DNA from: Pseudarthrobacter sp. NS4
GTDB taxonomy: Bacteria; Actinomycetota; Actinomycetes; Actinomycetales; Micrococcaceae
Reading direction: 5' to 3'
Assembly: GCF_024758005.1 (NCBI RefSeq)
Contig: NZ_CP103288.1
Span: 1,488,001-1,552,000 of the forward strand
DNA: 64,000 bases
A program made the position numbers and the translations under genes. Under the pieces are notes generated by a model. That model saw only the letters and a list, made by a program, of their open reading frames with translations, was not told where the DNA came from and searched no databases. Shown here piece by piece: positions 52,584-60,963 of this stretch (the first letter of the stretch is position 1; every line of letters starts with the position of its first letter).

Positions 52584-53168
52584 GTGGCATTGGACATTCA
52601 TCGGCAGATCCCTGCCTCCTTTGAGCGCGTGCAGCGCAGTGAGTATGGCTACAACGCCAAGCAGGTGGACCAGTTCCTGCAGCGGGCACGTGTATCACTG
52701 GAAACCCCTGAAGCCGCAGCCCAGCCGGTGAACAGCGCGGATGTCCGCGCCGTCTCCTTCGACCCGGTCAAAGGCGGGTACTCCGCTTCCGTCGTGGACG
52801 CTGCGCTGGACCGGCTCGAAGACGCCTTTGCCCGCAGGGAACGGGACGAACTGATCGCAGCCCACGGCGAGGAAGCCTGGCTCCGGGAGATCGGAAACCT
52901 GTCGGCGATCCTGCGTGGCCGGCTCCACCGTCGCGACGGTGACCGTTTCCGCCGGCCTGCCAGGAAGAAGACCCGCAGCTACAACACCACGGACGTGGAC
53001 AGGCTGTGCCGTGAGCTTGTTGCATACCTGGAACAGGACAAGCCGCTCAGCGTGGACAGCGTCCGCCGGGCCGTGTTCCGCCCCGCCGCCGGGCCTGACG
53101 GCTATGAGGAAGCCCAGGTGGACGCGTTCCTGGACCGCGTGGTCGAGCTCATGGCGGCCATCGACTAA
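52584..53168 (+). CDS. DivIVA-domain repeat protein
   Basis: A 194-aa protein made of four short DivIVA-type repeats, each with a Gly-Tyr (or Ser-Tyr) then x4-Val-Asp-x3-Leu/Phe core: YGYNAKQVDQFLQRA, GGYSASVVDAALDRL, RSYNTTDVDRLCREL and DGYEEAQVDAFLDRVV. The repeats are separated by charged helices; there is no long coiled coil as in Wag31. Start GTG 52584 follows AAGGAA. It lies 78 bases after cdsA. A role at the membrane or cell pole is inferred from the family; function is unknown. Confidence 0.78.
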   Translation: MALDIHRQIPASFERVQRSEYGYNAKQVDQFLQRARVSLETPEAAAQPVNSADVRAVSFDPVKGGYSASVVDAALDRLEDAFARRERDELIAAHGEEAWLREIGNLSAILRGRLHRRDGDRFRRPARKKTRSYNTTDVDRLCRELVAYLEQDKPLSVDSVRRAVFRPAAGPDGYEEAQVDAFLDRVVELMAAID

Positions 53169-53191
53169 TAAGGTGCTCGCAGTCCCCAATA

Positions 53192-53207
53192 TGCCCGCTG
53201 GCGGGCA
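53192..53207. terminator. Hairpin between convergent DivIVA-repeat and permease genes
   Basis: TGCCCGC pairs with GCGGGCA across a TG centre. It is GC-rich but lacks a T-tract, so its terminator activity is uncertain. The surrounding 117-base gap holds nothing else. Confidence 0.3.
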
Positions 53208-53285
53208 ACTGGGCCCGCATGGACGGTGGCACCGCCTCCTGCCGGGCTTTCGCCGTAACTGGTCAGGGCGTAGTTGTCCGCCCTA

Positions 53286-54752
53286 TCAGCGTTCGGTAGC
53301 CAGCGGTCTTTCGGGGGTATGAAGCCGGGTCATGACCCGCGCCATGGTTTTGGGCACCCGGTTGGCTGTGGCCCGGGAGACGAGCACCATAACCGCAAAG
53401 GCAGTGGGCACGCTCCACGCCGCCGGCTGTGCGAGCCAGGCCGGTGTGGAGGCGGCGCCGCCAAGGGCTCCCGCGATCATGGCCCCGCCGCAAAGCACCC
53501 CGCCGGAGACCATGCCCGCCACCGCGCCGGCGTCGGTCAGCCCCCGCCACCAGATGCCCAGAAGCAGCACCGGGCAGACAGTGGAGGCAGTAAAGGCGAA
53601 CACCAGGCCCACGCTCCCGGCCAGGGCAAAGGAATCGGTCATGAACGCAAAGCCGAGGGGCACGACGGCGGATATGACGGCTGCGAGGCGGAATCCACCG
53701 ACGCCGCCGCCCAGGACGTCCTGGCTGATGACTCCTGCCAGGGAAACCACCAGCCCGGACGTGGTGGACAGGAAAGCGGCGAAAGCGCCTGCCACCACCA
53801 GTGCCGAGAGCAGGTCTCCCGCCGTGCCGCCGACAAGTTCGCCGGGGAGCAGCAGCACCATGGCGTCCGCCTGGCCGGCGCGCGCCAGGCCCGGCGCGAA
53901 CATCCGCCCCACCAGGCCATACGCGGTAGGGAACAGATAGAACACGGACAGCAGCCCCAGGACGATCAGGGTGGTCCGCCGTGCGGACTGCCCGTCGGGG
54001 TTGGTGTAGAAGCGCACCAGCACATGCGGCAACCCCAGCGTTCCGAACAGCAGTGCCACCAGCAGGGAGACGTTCTGGTAGAGCCCGGCAGGGGGTGCGT
54101 TGGTGGGGTTGACGGCAGGCGGCGACAGCGCGGGGGTCCCGTTGCCGGCCAGCATGAACATGATGAATAGGATGGGGACGGCCAGGGCAGTGAGCTTAAG
54201 CCAGTACTGGAATGCCTGGACGAAGGTAATGGAGCGCATCCCGCCTGCGACCACCGTCAGGCATACAACAATTACCACGGCCACTGATCCCACCCAGGAC
54301 GGAAGTCCCGTAGTGATCCGGATGGTCAGCGCGGCACCATGCAGCTGGGGGACGATGTACAGCCATCCAACCAGCACCACCACCAGGCTGGTGACCTTCC
54401 GGACAACCCGCGAATCCAGCCTGGCTTCGGTGAAATCCGGAATGGTGTACGCGCCGGAGCGCCGCAGCGGCGCCGCGACGAAGAGCAGCAGCATCAGGTA
54501 TCCAGCGGTGTAACCCACCGGAAACCACAGCGCGTCGGTTCCGGACAGCAGGATGAGCCCGGCCACGCCGAGGAAGCTTGCGGCGGAGAGGTACTCGCCG
54601 CCGATGGCCGAGGCATTCCACCACGGGCGGACGGTCCGGGACGCAACGTAGAAGTCACCCGTGGTCCGGGAGATCCGCAGCCCGTAGAAGCCGATGACTG
54701 CCGTTGCCACCGAAACGACGGCAACGGCGGCTATTGCAACGCCGGGATTCAC
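53286..54752 (-). CDS. Sodium/solute symporter, ActP-like paralog
   Basis: A 488-aa protein of the sodium:solute symporter family with about 13 membrane segments. It contains WWNASAIGGEYLSAASFLGV and LGLPHVLVRFYTNPDGQSAR, closely related to the ActP at 57627. The carboxylate transported is unknown. Start GTG 54752 lies 7 bases after the small membrane partner. It is the last gene of an operon reading sensor kinase, response regulator, partner, permease. Confidence 0.87.
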   Translation of the reverse strand: MNPGVAIAAVAVVSVATAVIGFYGLRISRTTGDFYVASRTVRPWWNASAIGGEYLSAASFLGVAGLILLSGTDALWFPVGYTAGYLMLLLFVAAPLRRSGAYTIPDFTEARLDSRVVRKVTSLVVVLVGWLYIVPQLHGAALTIRITTGLPSWVGSVAVVIVVCLTVVAGGMRSITFVQAFQYWLKLTALAVPILFIMFMLAGNGTPALSPPAVNPTNAPPAGLYQNVSLLVALLFGTLGLPHVLVRFYTNPDGQSARRTTLIVLGLLSVFYLFPTAYGLVGRMFAPGLARAGQADAMVLLLPGELVGGTAGDLLSALVVAGAFAAFLSTTSGLVVSLAGVISQDVLGGGVGGFRLAAVISAVVPLGFAFMTDSFALAGSVGLVFAFTASTVCPVLLLGIWWRGLTDAGAVAGMVSGGVLCGGAMIAGALGGAASTPAWLAQPAAWSVPTAFAVMVLVSRATANRVPKTMARVMTRLHTPERPLATER

Positions 54753-54759
54753 AGTGCCG

Positions 54760-55110
54760 TCACCGGTCCTCGGCCAGGTCGCGGTACCGGGCCTCGTTGC
54801 GGGCCGCCGTCCGGATGTAGAGCCAGGCGCTCAGGCCAATCACCGGATAAATGCCGGCCCCGAGCAGCAGCCAGCCGAACGGAATCCCGGCTATCCGGGT
54901 TTCGGCCAGGCCGGGGACCACGGCCAGCAGCAGCGGAAACGCGCCAAGGATCAGCAGGAACCCGCCGGCCACCACCAGGGCCAGCCGCAGCTGCGACCTG
55001 ATCAGGGAACGGACAAAGACCTGGCCCACATCCGACTCCTGGGCTGCTTCGCGCGTCTCCTGCGCCGGACGGGCGGCCGTCGTTGGAGCCGTGACCCGCA
55101 CCCGGGTCAT
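54760..55110 (-). CDS. Small membrane partner protein of the symporter
   Basis: A 116-aa protein with a charged N-terminus and two membrane segments (LRLALVVAGGFLLILGAFPL and FGWLLLGAGIYPVIGLSAWL). This layout is that of DUF485-type proteins that accompany ActP/MctC permeases, although sequence similarity to the 57247 protein is weak. Its ATG overlaps the response-regulator stop by 4 bases (ATGA) and it ends 7 bases before the permease, so it is part of the same operon. Confidence 0.75.
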   Translation of the reverse strand: MTRVRVTAPTTAARPAQETREAAQESDVGQVFVRSLIRSQLRLALVVAGGFLLILGAFPLLLAVVPGLAETRIAGIPFGWLLLGAGIYPVIGLSAWLYIRTAARNEARYRDLAEDR

Positions 55111-55823
55111 GCCTGCGGCCTGATCCGGTTGGCCTGCAGCTTCTCCCGCACGGTGGGCAGGTGGCGCCTGCTGATGGGAAGGCCGGCGCCTGCCACCGTT
55201 ACACGGGGCCCGTCCGCGGCCAGCTTCATGGAGGTGACGTGCTTGAGCGCCACCAGGTAGGAACGGTGCGTACGGATGAAGCCGGCGTCCGCCCACTGCT
55301 GCTCGAGATCGGCCAGCGGCACCCGGATCAGGTAACTGGCATCGGCGGTGTGCAGCCGCGCGTAGTCTCCCTGCGCCTGGACGTACGTGACGTCGTCGCG
55401 CCTGATCATCCTGGTGGTTCCGCCCTGGTCGACGGTGATCATCTCCGGGGCGCTGCCGCCCTCGCGCAATTCACTGATCCGCCCCACCGAACGGGCAAGG
55501 CGTTCCGCCCGGACGGGCTTGAGGAGGTAGTCGACGGCGGCGAGTTCGAAGGCTGCCAGGGCATGTTCCTCGTCTGCGGTGACAAAAACAACGGCCGGGG
55601 GATGGCTGCTTGTCGAGATGGCACGGGCAATATCCAAGCCCGAAACCGCCGGCATGTGGATGTCCAGGAAAACCGCATCCACGGTTCCGGTCGACAGGGC
55701 CCGCAACGCTTCGCTGCCGGACGTGGCGCGGAGGATCTTGCCGATGCGCCCGTCCCTGCCCAGCAGGAATGCCAGTTCTTCCACCGCCGGCAGCTCATCA
55801 TCAACGACGAGGACGTTAATCAT
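55107..55823 (-). CDS. LytTR-family response regulator
   Basis: A 238-aa two-component regulator. The receiver domain has Asp8-Asp9 (VVDDE), phospho-acceptor Asp54 (VFLDIHMP) and Lys102 (LLKPVRAERL). The C-terminal LytTR DNA-binding domain contains VTYVQAQGDYARLHTADASY and FIRTHRSYLVAL. LytTR proteins bind direct repeats, usually near the promoters of membrane-transport or cell-envelope genes. It follows its cognate kinase by 61 bases. Confidence 0.92.
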   Translation of the reverse strand: MINVLVVDDELPAVEELAFLLGRDGRIGKILRATSGSEALRALSTGTVDAVFLDIHMPAVSGLDIARAISTSSHPPAVVFVTADEEHALAAFELAAVDYLLKPVRAERLARSVGRISELREGGSAPEMITVDQGGTTRMIRRDDVTYVQAQGDYARLHTADASYLIRVPLADLEQQWADAGFIRTHRSYLVALKHVTSMKLAADGPRVTVAGAGLPISRRHLPTVREKLQANRIRPQA

Positions 55824-55884
55824 GCTCCTAGATTAGCCTTCCGGGTCCAGTGGCCAGGTCCAAAGGCCAAGTTCAACGGCCAGC

Positions 55885-57066
55885 TCAGGCGTCGTGGCCC
55901 GGCTGCGACTTCGGCACCCGCATGGTGATCAGGGTCCCTTCACCCGGGGCCGTTTCAATGACCAGCCCGTGGCCGGCGCCGTAGACCTGGCGGAGCCGCG
56001 CGTCCACGTTCCGCAACCCCACATGCTCGCCGTCGGTATGGCCGGCGAGCATTGACTGGAGCTGTTCCGGGTCCATGCCCACGCCGTCGTCCTCGATGGT
56101 CACCTCGGCGAAAGCGCCGGCGTCCTCCGCGGTGATGCTGATGTGGCCCGACCCTTCCTTGGCCTCCAGCCCGTGCCGGACGGCGTTCTCCACCAGCGGC
56201 TGCAGGCTAAGGAACGGGATGACCGTGCTGAGCACCTCCGGCGCCACCCGCAAACTGACCTGCACCCGGTCGCCGAACCGGGCGCGCTCCAGGAGCAGGT
56301 AACGGTCGATGCAGCGCAGTTCTTCGGCAAGGGTGGTGAAGTCCCCGTGCCGGCGGAAGGAGTAGCGCGTGAAATCGGCGAATTCGACCACCAACTCCCG
56401 CGCCCTTTCCGGATCCGTGTTGATGAAGGATGCGATGGCGTTGAGCGAGTTGTAGATGAAGTGCGGGCTGATTTGGGCACGCAGCGCCCGCACCTCGGCT
56501 TCCATCAGCAGGGTCCGGGACGCGTCCAGTTCCGCGAGCTCCACCTGCACAGCCACCCAGTCCGCCACCTCACCCGTCGCCCGCACCAGGCCGGCACCGG
56601 CGGATGGCGCGAAGGCCGCAACCGCGCCGACCACCCGGGAGCCCGCCCGCACGGGAGCGATCACCGCAGCCAGCTGACTGCCTGTGCCGTCTGCCGCGGC
56701 CGGCAGGACCGCCGTTCGGCCACCCGCCAAAACATCTGCCGCAAGGTCCATCAGCCGGGGCTTCAGCTCCTCAGCCTCGCCGTCCCAGGCCAAAACCCCG
56801 GACGTATCCGTGATGGCCAGGGCGTCACAACCCAGCAGGCCACGCAACTGGCGGCTGGCTTTCGCCGCACCGGCGGGGTTGAGGCCGCGCCGAAGGTGCT
56901 GGCCTGCCTGGGACGCGGCGTGGAGTGTGTGGTAGGTGGCGCGTTCGGCGTCCGTGCCCAGGTCCCGGAAGGAGCGGAGCACCTTCAGTCCCACGCCGAC
57001 GACGACGGCGATGGCCATGGCGATGACGGCCACGGCCGCGGCTGTCAGGAGGGGGGAGTCCGGCAT
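55885..57066 (-). CDS. LytS-family sensor histidine kinase
   Basis: A 393-aa kinase with one N-terminal membrane segment (about residues 6-30). A GAF-like sensory region (about 60-180) is followed by the His_kinase phospho-acceptor motif QISPHFIYNSLNAIASFI (His202), and then an HATPase domain with LQPLVENAVRHGLE, EDDGVGM and HVGLRNVDARLRQVYG. The short periplasmic part suggests it senses a signal in the membrane or cytoplasm. It starts at ATG 57066, divergent from the DUF485-actP operon with 180 bases between. Confidence 0.9.
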   Translation of the reverse strand: MPDSPLLTAAAVAVIAMAIAVVVGVGLKVLRSFRDLGTDAERATYHTLHAASQAGQHLRRGLNPAGAAKASRQLRGLLGCDALAITDTSGVLAWDGEAEELKPRLMDLAADVLAGGRTAVLPAAADGTGSQLAAVIAPVRAGSRVVGAVAAFAPSAGAGLVRATGEVADWVAVQVELAELDASRTLLMEAEVRALRAQISPHFIYNSLNAIASFINTDPERARELVVEFADFTRYSFRRHGDFTTLAEELRCIDRYLLLERARFGDRVQVSLRVAPEVLSTVIPFLSLQPLVENAVRHGLEAKEGSGHISITAEDAGAFAEVTIEDDGVGMDPEQLQSMLAGHTDGEHVGLRNVDARLRQVYGAGHGLVIETAPGEGTLITMRVPKSQPGHDA

Positions 57067-57165
57067 GGTGCCCAGCGTAACGGCGGGCGCCGTTTGTCGC
57101 AGCATCGCGACCGCTGAGCGACCGCAGGCGGCCGAACTCTGGATGTGGCGGCCAGCGCCCAGCAC

Positions 57166-57181
57166 AGTGATTGGAGTCACA
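57166..57181 (+). promoter_or_regulatory. CRP/GlxR-like site upstream of the acetate permease operon
   Basis: AGTGATTGGAGTCACA matches TGTGA-N6-TCACA at 9 of 10 defined positions, 65 bases upstream of the DUF485 start and between the divergent kinase and permease operons. It fits cAMP-dependent control of acetate use, as known for GlxR in corynebacteria. Confidence 0.45.
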
Positions 57182-57246
57182 CTCGTGGTCACCCTGCCAG
57201 GGCGGGCCGGCCGGTGTGTCCCGGCAAGTCTCAATGAGGAGGAACG

Positions 57247-57630
57247 ATGGGTCACGATGCCCATACTCCGGACGCAGCAGCGGCGTCCGTGGACTTTGAA
57301 CAGGTCCAGTCGACCGCGCAGTTCCAGGAACTGCGCAAGCGTCACCGCAGCTTTGTCTTCCCCATGGCAGCTGCATTCCTGCTGTGGTACTTCGCATACG
57401 TCCTGCTGGCCGACTACGCGGTGGGCTTCATGTCCACCAAAGTCTGGGGCAACATCAACATTGGCCTGATCCTCGGACTGCTGCAGTTCGTTTCCACGTT
57501 TGCCATCACCAGCTGGTACGTGAGCTACTCCAACCGGCGGCTCGACCCGATCGCCGCGGAAATCCGCAATGAAATTGAAGGACACGAATTTGATAAAGAC
57601 GGCAATCGAGTGGGCGGGGTAAACAAATGA
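57247..57630 (+). CDS. DUF485 membrane protein (ActP partner)
   Basis: A 127-aa protein with two membrane segments and the DUF485 core RHRSFVFPMAAAFLLWYFAY and NINIGLILGLLQFVSTFAIT. Such proteins precede acetate permeases and are thought to assist them. ATG 57247 follows GAGGAGGAA. The stop overlaps the actP ATG (ATGA), so the pair is coupled. Confidence 0.92.
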   Translation: MGHDAHTPDAAAASVDFEQVQSTAQFQELRKRHRSFVFPMAAAFLLWYFAYVLLADYAVGFMSTKVWGNINIGLILGLLQFVSTFAITSWYVSYSNRRLDPIAAEIRNEIEGHEFDKDGNRVGGVNK

Positions 57631-59243
57631 TCGGGATCGCCACGGCGGTGGACGTTGCCGCCCTCCAGGAGACAACCCTGCTGAACATGGGAGTCTTCGG
57701 CCTGTTCGTTGCCGTGACCATGGTGATCGTTTTCCGGGCCAGCCGGAACAACAAAACGGCAGCGGACTACTATGCGGCAGGCCGCTCCTTCACCGGCTCC
57801 CAGAATGGAACCGCCATCGCGGGGGACTACCTCTCTGCCGCCTCGTTCCTGGGCATCACCGGCGCCATCGCCATCAACGGCTACGACGGGTTCATGTACT
57901 CCATCGGATTCCTGGTGGCCTGGCTCGTTGCGCTGCTGCTTGTTGCCGAACTCCTGCGCAACACGGGCAAGTTCACCATGGCTGACGTCCTGTCCTTCCG
58001 GCTGAAGCAGCGCCCCGTCCGCATCGCCGCGGCCATCTCCACCCTTGCCGTCTGCTTCTTCTACCTCCTGGCGCAGATGGCCGGCGCCGGAAGCCTGGTC
58101 TCCCTGCTGCTGGGCATCAGCGACTGGGGCGGACAGGCCCTGGTGATCATCGTCGTCGGCGGCCTGATGATCATGTACGTCCTGATCGGCGGCATGAAGG
58201 GCACCACCTGGGTACAGATCATCAAGGCAGTGCTGCTCATCGCCGGCGCCGCCGTGATGACCCTTTGGGTCCTGGCGATCTACGGGTTCAACCTCTCGAG
58301 CCTGCTGGGCGCGGCTGTGGAGACGGCCAACAACCCGGCGGTTCTCAACCCAGGCCTGCAGTACGGCAAGACCGAAACGTCGAAACTGGACTTCATGTCC
58401 CTGGGCCTTGCACTGGTCCTTGGCACGGCGGCTTTGCCGCACGTCCTGATGCGCTTCTACACGGTGCCCACGGCAAAGGAAGCCCGCAAATCGGTGGTGT
58501 GGGCCATCTGGCTGATCGGGCTCTTCTACCTCTTCACCCTGGTGCTCGGCTACGGCGCCGCCGCACTCGTTGGTCCGGAAACTATCCGGACAGCGCCGGG
58601 CGGGGTGAATGCCGCAGCGCCGCTGCTGGCCTTCTACCTGGGCGGGCCGCTGCTGCTGGGCTTCATCTCCGCGGTGGCCTTCGCAACCATCCTTGCCGTT
58701 GTGGCCGGCCTGACCATCACGGCCGCGGCGTCCTTCGCCCACGACATCTACGCCAGCGTCATCTCCAAGGGCAAGGCCGACGCCGACACTGAGGTGAAGG
58801 TGGCCCGCCGCACCGTCGTGGTCATCGGTGTCCTGGCGATCCTGGGCGGGATCCTCGCCAACGGGCAGAACGTGGCGTTCCTCGTGGCGCTTGCGTTCGC
58901 GGTTGCCGCCTCGGCCAACCTGCCCACCATCGTCTACTCCCTGTTCTGGCGGAAGTTCACCACCCAGGGTGCGGTGTGGAGCATGTACGGCGGGCTTGCC
59001 TCGGCAATTGTCCTGATCATCTTCTCGCCGGTGGTTTCCGGCGGAGCAACGTCCATGATCAAGGACGCCAACTTTGCGCTCTTCCCGCTGAGCAACCCGG
59101 GAATCGTGTCCATCCCGCTGGCGTTCTTCCTGGGCTGGCTGGGGACTGTCCTCGACAAGAACCGCGAAGACACCGCCAAGCAGGCCGAGATGGAAGTCCG
59201 TTCCCTCACCGGAGTGGGCGCCGAGAAGGCTGTCAACCACTGA
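57627..59243 (+). CDS. actP: Cation/acetate symporter
   Basis: Imports acetate or other short monocarboxylates (propionate, pyruvate) with a cation. The 538-aa protein has about 13 membrane segments and the signature DYLSAASFLGITGAIAINGY; it also has ALPHVLMRFYTVPTAKEAR and FATILAVVAGLTITAAASFA. Length and motifs match ActP/MctC. It is the second gene of the DUF485-actP operon and has a paralog at 53286-54752. A strong hairpin follows its stop. Confidence 0.93.
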   Translation: MIGIATAVDVAALQETTLLNMGVFGLFVAVTMVIVFRASRNNKTAADYYAAGRSFTGSQNGTAIAGDYLSAASFLGITGAIAINGYDGFMYSIGFLVAWLVALLLVAELLRNTGKFTMADVLSFRLKQRPVRIAAAISTLAVCFFYLLAQMAGAGSLVSLLLGISDWGGQALVIIVVGGLMIMYVLIGGMKGTTWVQIIKAVLLIAGAAVMTLWVLAIYGFNLSSLLGAAVETANNPAVLNPGLQYGKTETSKLDFMSLGLALVLGTAALPHVLMRFYTVPTAKEARKSVVWAIWLIGLFYLFTLVLGYGAAALVGPETIRTAPGGVNAAAPLLAFYLGGPLLLGFISAVAFATILAVVAGLTITAAASFAHDIYASVISKGKADADTEVKVARRTVVVIGVLAILGGILANGQNVAFLVALAFAVAASANLPTIVYSLFWRKFTTQGAVWSMYGGLASAIVLIIFSPVVSGGATSMIKDANFALFPLSNPGIVSIPLAFFLGWLGTVLDKNREDTAKQAEMEVRSLTGVGAEKAVNH

Positions 59244-59262
59244 CGTTCCGTCAGCTGCAAGA

Positions 59263-59307
59263 GAGGAGCCTCCCGGCCGTGACAAGTTCACGGCAGGGAG
59301 GCTCTTC
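59263..59307. terminator. Bidirectional terminator after actP
   Basis: A 20-bp stem (59263-59282 with 59288-59307, two wobble pairs) carries GAGCCTCCC on one side and GGGAGGCTC on the other. It lies between the actP stop and the stop of the convergent membrane-protein gene, and is flanked by A-rich and T-rich ends (GAGAGGA, TCTTCT). Confidence 0.7.
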
Positions 59308-59969
59308 TAGCGTGGGTGGTGTCCGCCGGGCGGGGCGTTGCTGTCGTGTTCCCCGTGGGGGACAGCGAACTGCCCGGCCGTCGAAGCGGCGAGTCCCGGC
59401 GTCGTAATTCCAGCCACCAGCACTGCACCCGCGAAGGCGGCCAGCAGCAGCCAGCCGGGCTGCCCGGCCGGGGGAGCTGCAGTCCCGGGTGCCTGGTGCC
59501 GCCCGGTGTTCCGGCGCAGCCAGGCCACCGCCGCGATGATCATCAGTGTCAGCAGCAGTGCAGCGAGATGGCTCAGGTTCAACCCGGAAGCGGACGGGGT
59601 GCTGATTGCGATGGCTGCTGCATGGGCCGCCGCCGCAACCATGAGGACGGATCTTGCTGTCCGGCTGTCCGGGAAACTTCCCCTGACAAGGTAGACCACC
59701 GCAGCGGAGAGCAGTACTGCGCCCCAGAGTCCTGCAATGCCCCCTGCGGCGTATTCGGCCGGTCCCGGAGCCCCGGCTGCCCCTGCGAAGAAGCTCGAGG
59801 AGACGGCCAGGTTTACCGACCCCGCCCCGAACACCGCGAAGCCGCTGAAGAGCCGGACGGCGGCAGGTCCGGCGGGCTCCCCGTCCTGCAGCGGCACAGG
59901 ATGCTGCCGCAGGAGGGACTGTGGACGGGCAGGAAGGAGACTAACCGCGGACGCAGCCCGTCGGGACAT
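59307..59969 (-). CDS. Hypothetical multi-pass membrane protein
   Basis: A 220-aa protein with about five membrane segments (for example RLFSGFAVFGAGSVNLAVSS and HLAALLLTLMIIAAVAWL) and a His-rich C-terminus (PHGEHDSNAPPGGHHP). I do not recognise the family. ATG 59969 is used; a TTG at 60032 would add a Pro/Arg-rich segment. The last base of its stop lies within the actP terminator stem. Confidence 0.6.
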   Translation of the reverse strand: MSRRAASAVSLLPARPQSLLRQHPVPLQDGEPAGPAAVRLFSGFAVFGAGSVNLAVSSSFFAGAAGAPGPAEYAAGGIAGLWGAVLLSAAVVYLVRGSFPDSRTARSVLMVAAAAHAAAIAISTPSASGLNLSHLAALLLTLMIIAAVAWLRRNTGRHQAPGTAAPPAGQPGWLLLAAFAGAVLVAGITTPGLAASTAGQFAVPHGEHDSNAPPGGHHPR

Positions 59970-60093
59970 GGCGGTAGGGCAGGGAAGTATCCCCGCCGGA
60001 CTGCGGGTCCCTGGCCGGGACCCCGGAAGCAATTCGGACCATACGGAGGAGCGGATGGGTAAAGATCAGCCACCTTCCTGTGCGGAAGGGCGG

Positions 60094-60702
60094 TTATGCC
60101 GCCGGCCTCAACTTGATGTTGGTCATCTTGAGCTCATCGGTGCCTTCAAAGCGGTAGGCGAGGTCCACGTTCTTGCCATCACAGGTGATGAGCCCGGCAA
60201 TGTCCGCGGATTTCACGCCGTTCTCCGTGGCCACCTGGAGATCGTTGTAGGCGGGCTGGCAGGTCTCGTCCATTCCCAGGCTTTCGACGCCGGAAATGAA
60301 GGCCTCCTTGGACAGCTGCTCCTGCAGCGCCGGGTCCAGGTAGTCATCGTAGGCTCTGGAGCTGTCTCCGGCGATGACCAGTTTGGTGAAGCCGTCCGCC
60401 AGGCCTTTTGCCTGGTTGCTGGCGCTGCCTGCCACGTTGACCAGGATGACGACGCCGAGGATCACCAGCAGCAGCACTGCCACCATCGCTGTCAGGATGA
60501 TCCACAGCTTCTGCCGCTTTCGGGCCGGAGGCTGCTCACCGGGGAGGCCGAATGGCCCGGACCCAGCGTACTGGCCTTGTTGGGGCCGGCCGTACTGATG
60601 CTGCGGGTTCCCTGATACGGGCTGCTGCGGGGGCAGGGGCAGCTGCTGCGGCCCGGAGCCGGTGTGGCCACCTGGTTGGTACGGTTCCTGGGGACTGCTC
60701 AA
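60094..60702 (-). CDS. Single-pass membrane protein with extracytoplasmic domain
   Basis: A 202-aa protein: a Gln/Pro/Gly-rich cytoplasmic N-terminus, one membrane segment (KLWIILTAMVAVLLLVILGV) and an outer domain of about 110 residues. The outer domain has two cysteines (TCQPAY and ITCDGK) that could form a disulfide. This domain pattern resembles DUF4878/lumazine-like lipoprotein domains, but no function can be named. TTG 60702 is chosen because GGAAAGG lies 7 bases upstream; TTG 60729 is the alternative. Confidence 0.6.
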   Translation of the reverse strand: MSSPQEPYQPGGHTGSGPQQLPLPPQQPVSGNPQHQYGRPQQGQYAGSGPFGLPGEQPPARKRQKLWIILTAMVAVLLLVILGVVILVNVAGSASNQAKGLADGFTKLVIAGDSSRAYDDYLDPALQEQLSKEAFISGVESLGMDETCQPAYNDLQVATENGVKSADIAGLITCDGKNVDLAYRFEGTDELKMTNIKLRPAA

Positions 60703-60963
60703 GGTGGAGCCTTTCCGGAAGTGGTGCAATGCACGCCTGGTTGCGGGGTCCTCTTCCGGCCCCGACGGATATCCGGGACCAAGCCTATAACCCGGGCCGT
60801 CACCATTGCTGGCGCCTCTCCCACTTCGGGCAGCCGTTGGGCTTTGGTGGTTCGGAAACGGGGTTTACTGGCCGGCAGAAAGTGGGTAATTTTTGAACAT
60901 GCCTCGGCCTTCCCGGAATGTGGCACAAGCCACGCAAATTCTGCTCACGACGCCGCCACTGAA

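Noticed and set aside
57525..59291. 588-codon minus-strand open frame under actP
   Set aside because: Shadow of actP; the sequence is rich in Gly, Asp and His without any domain.
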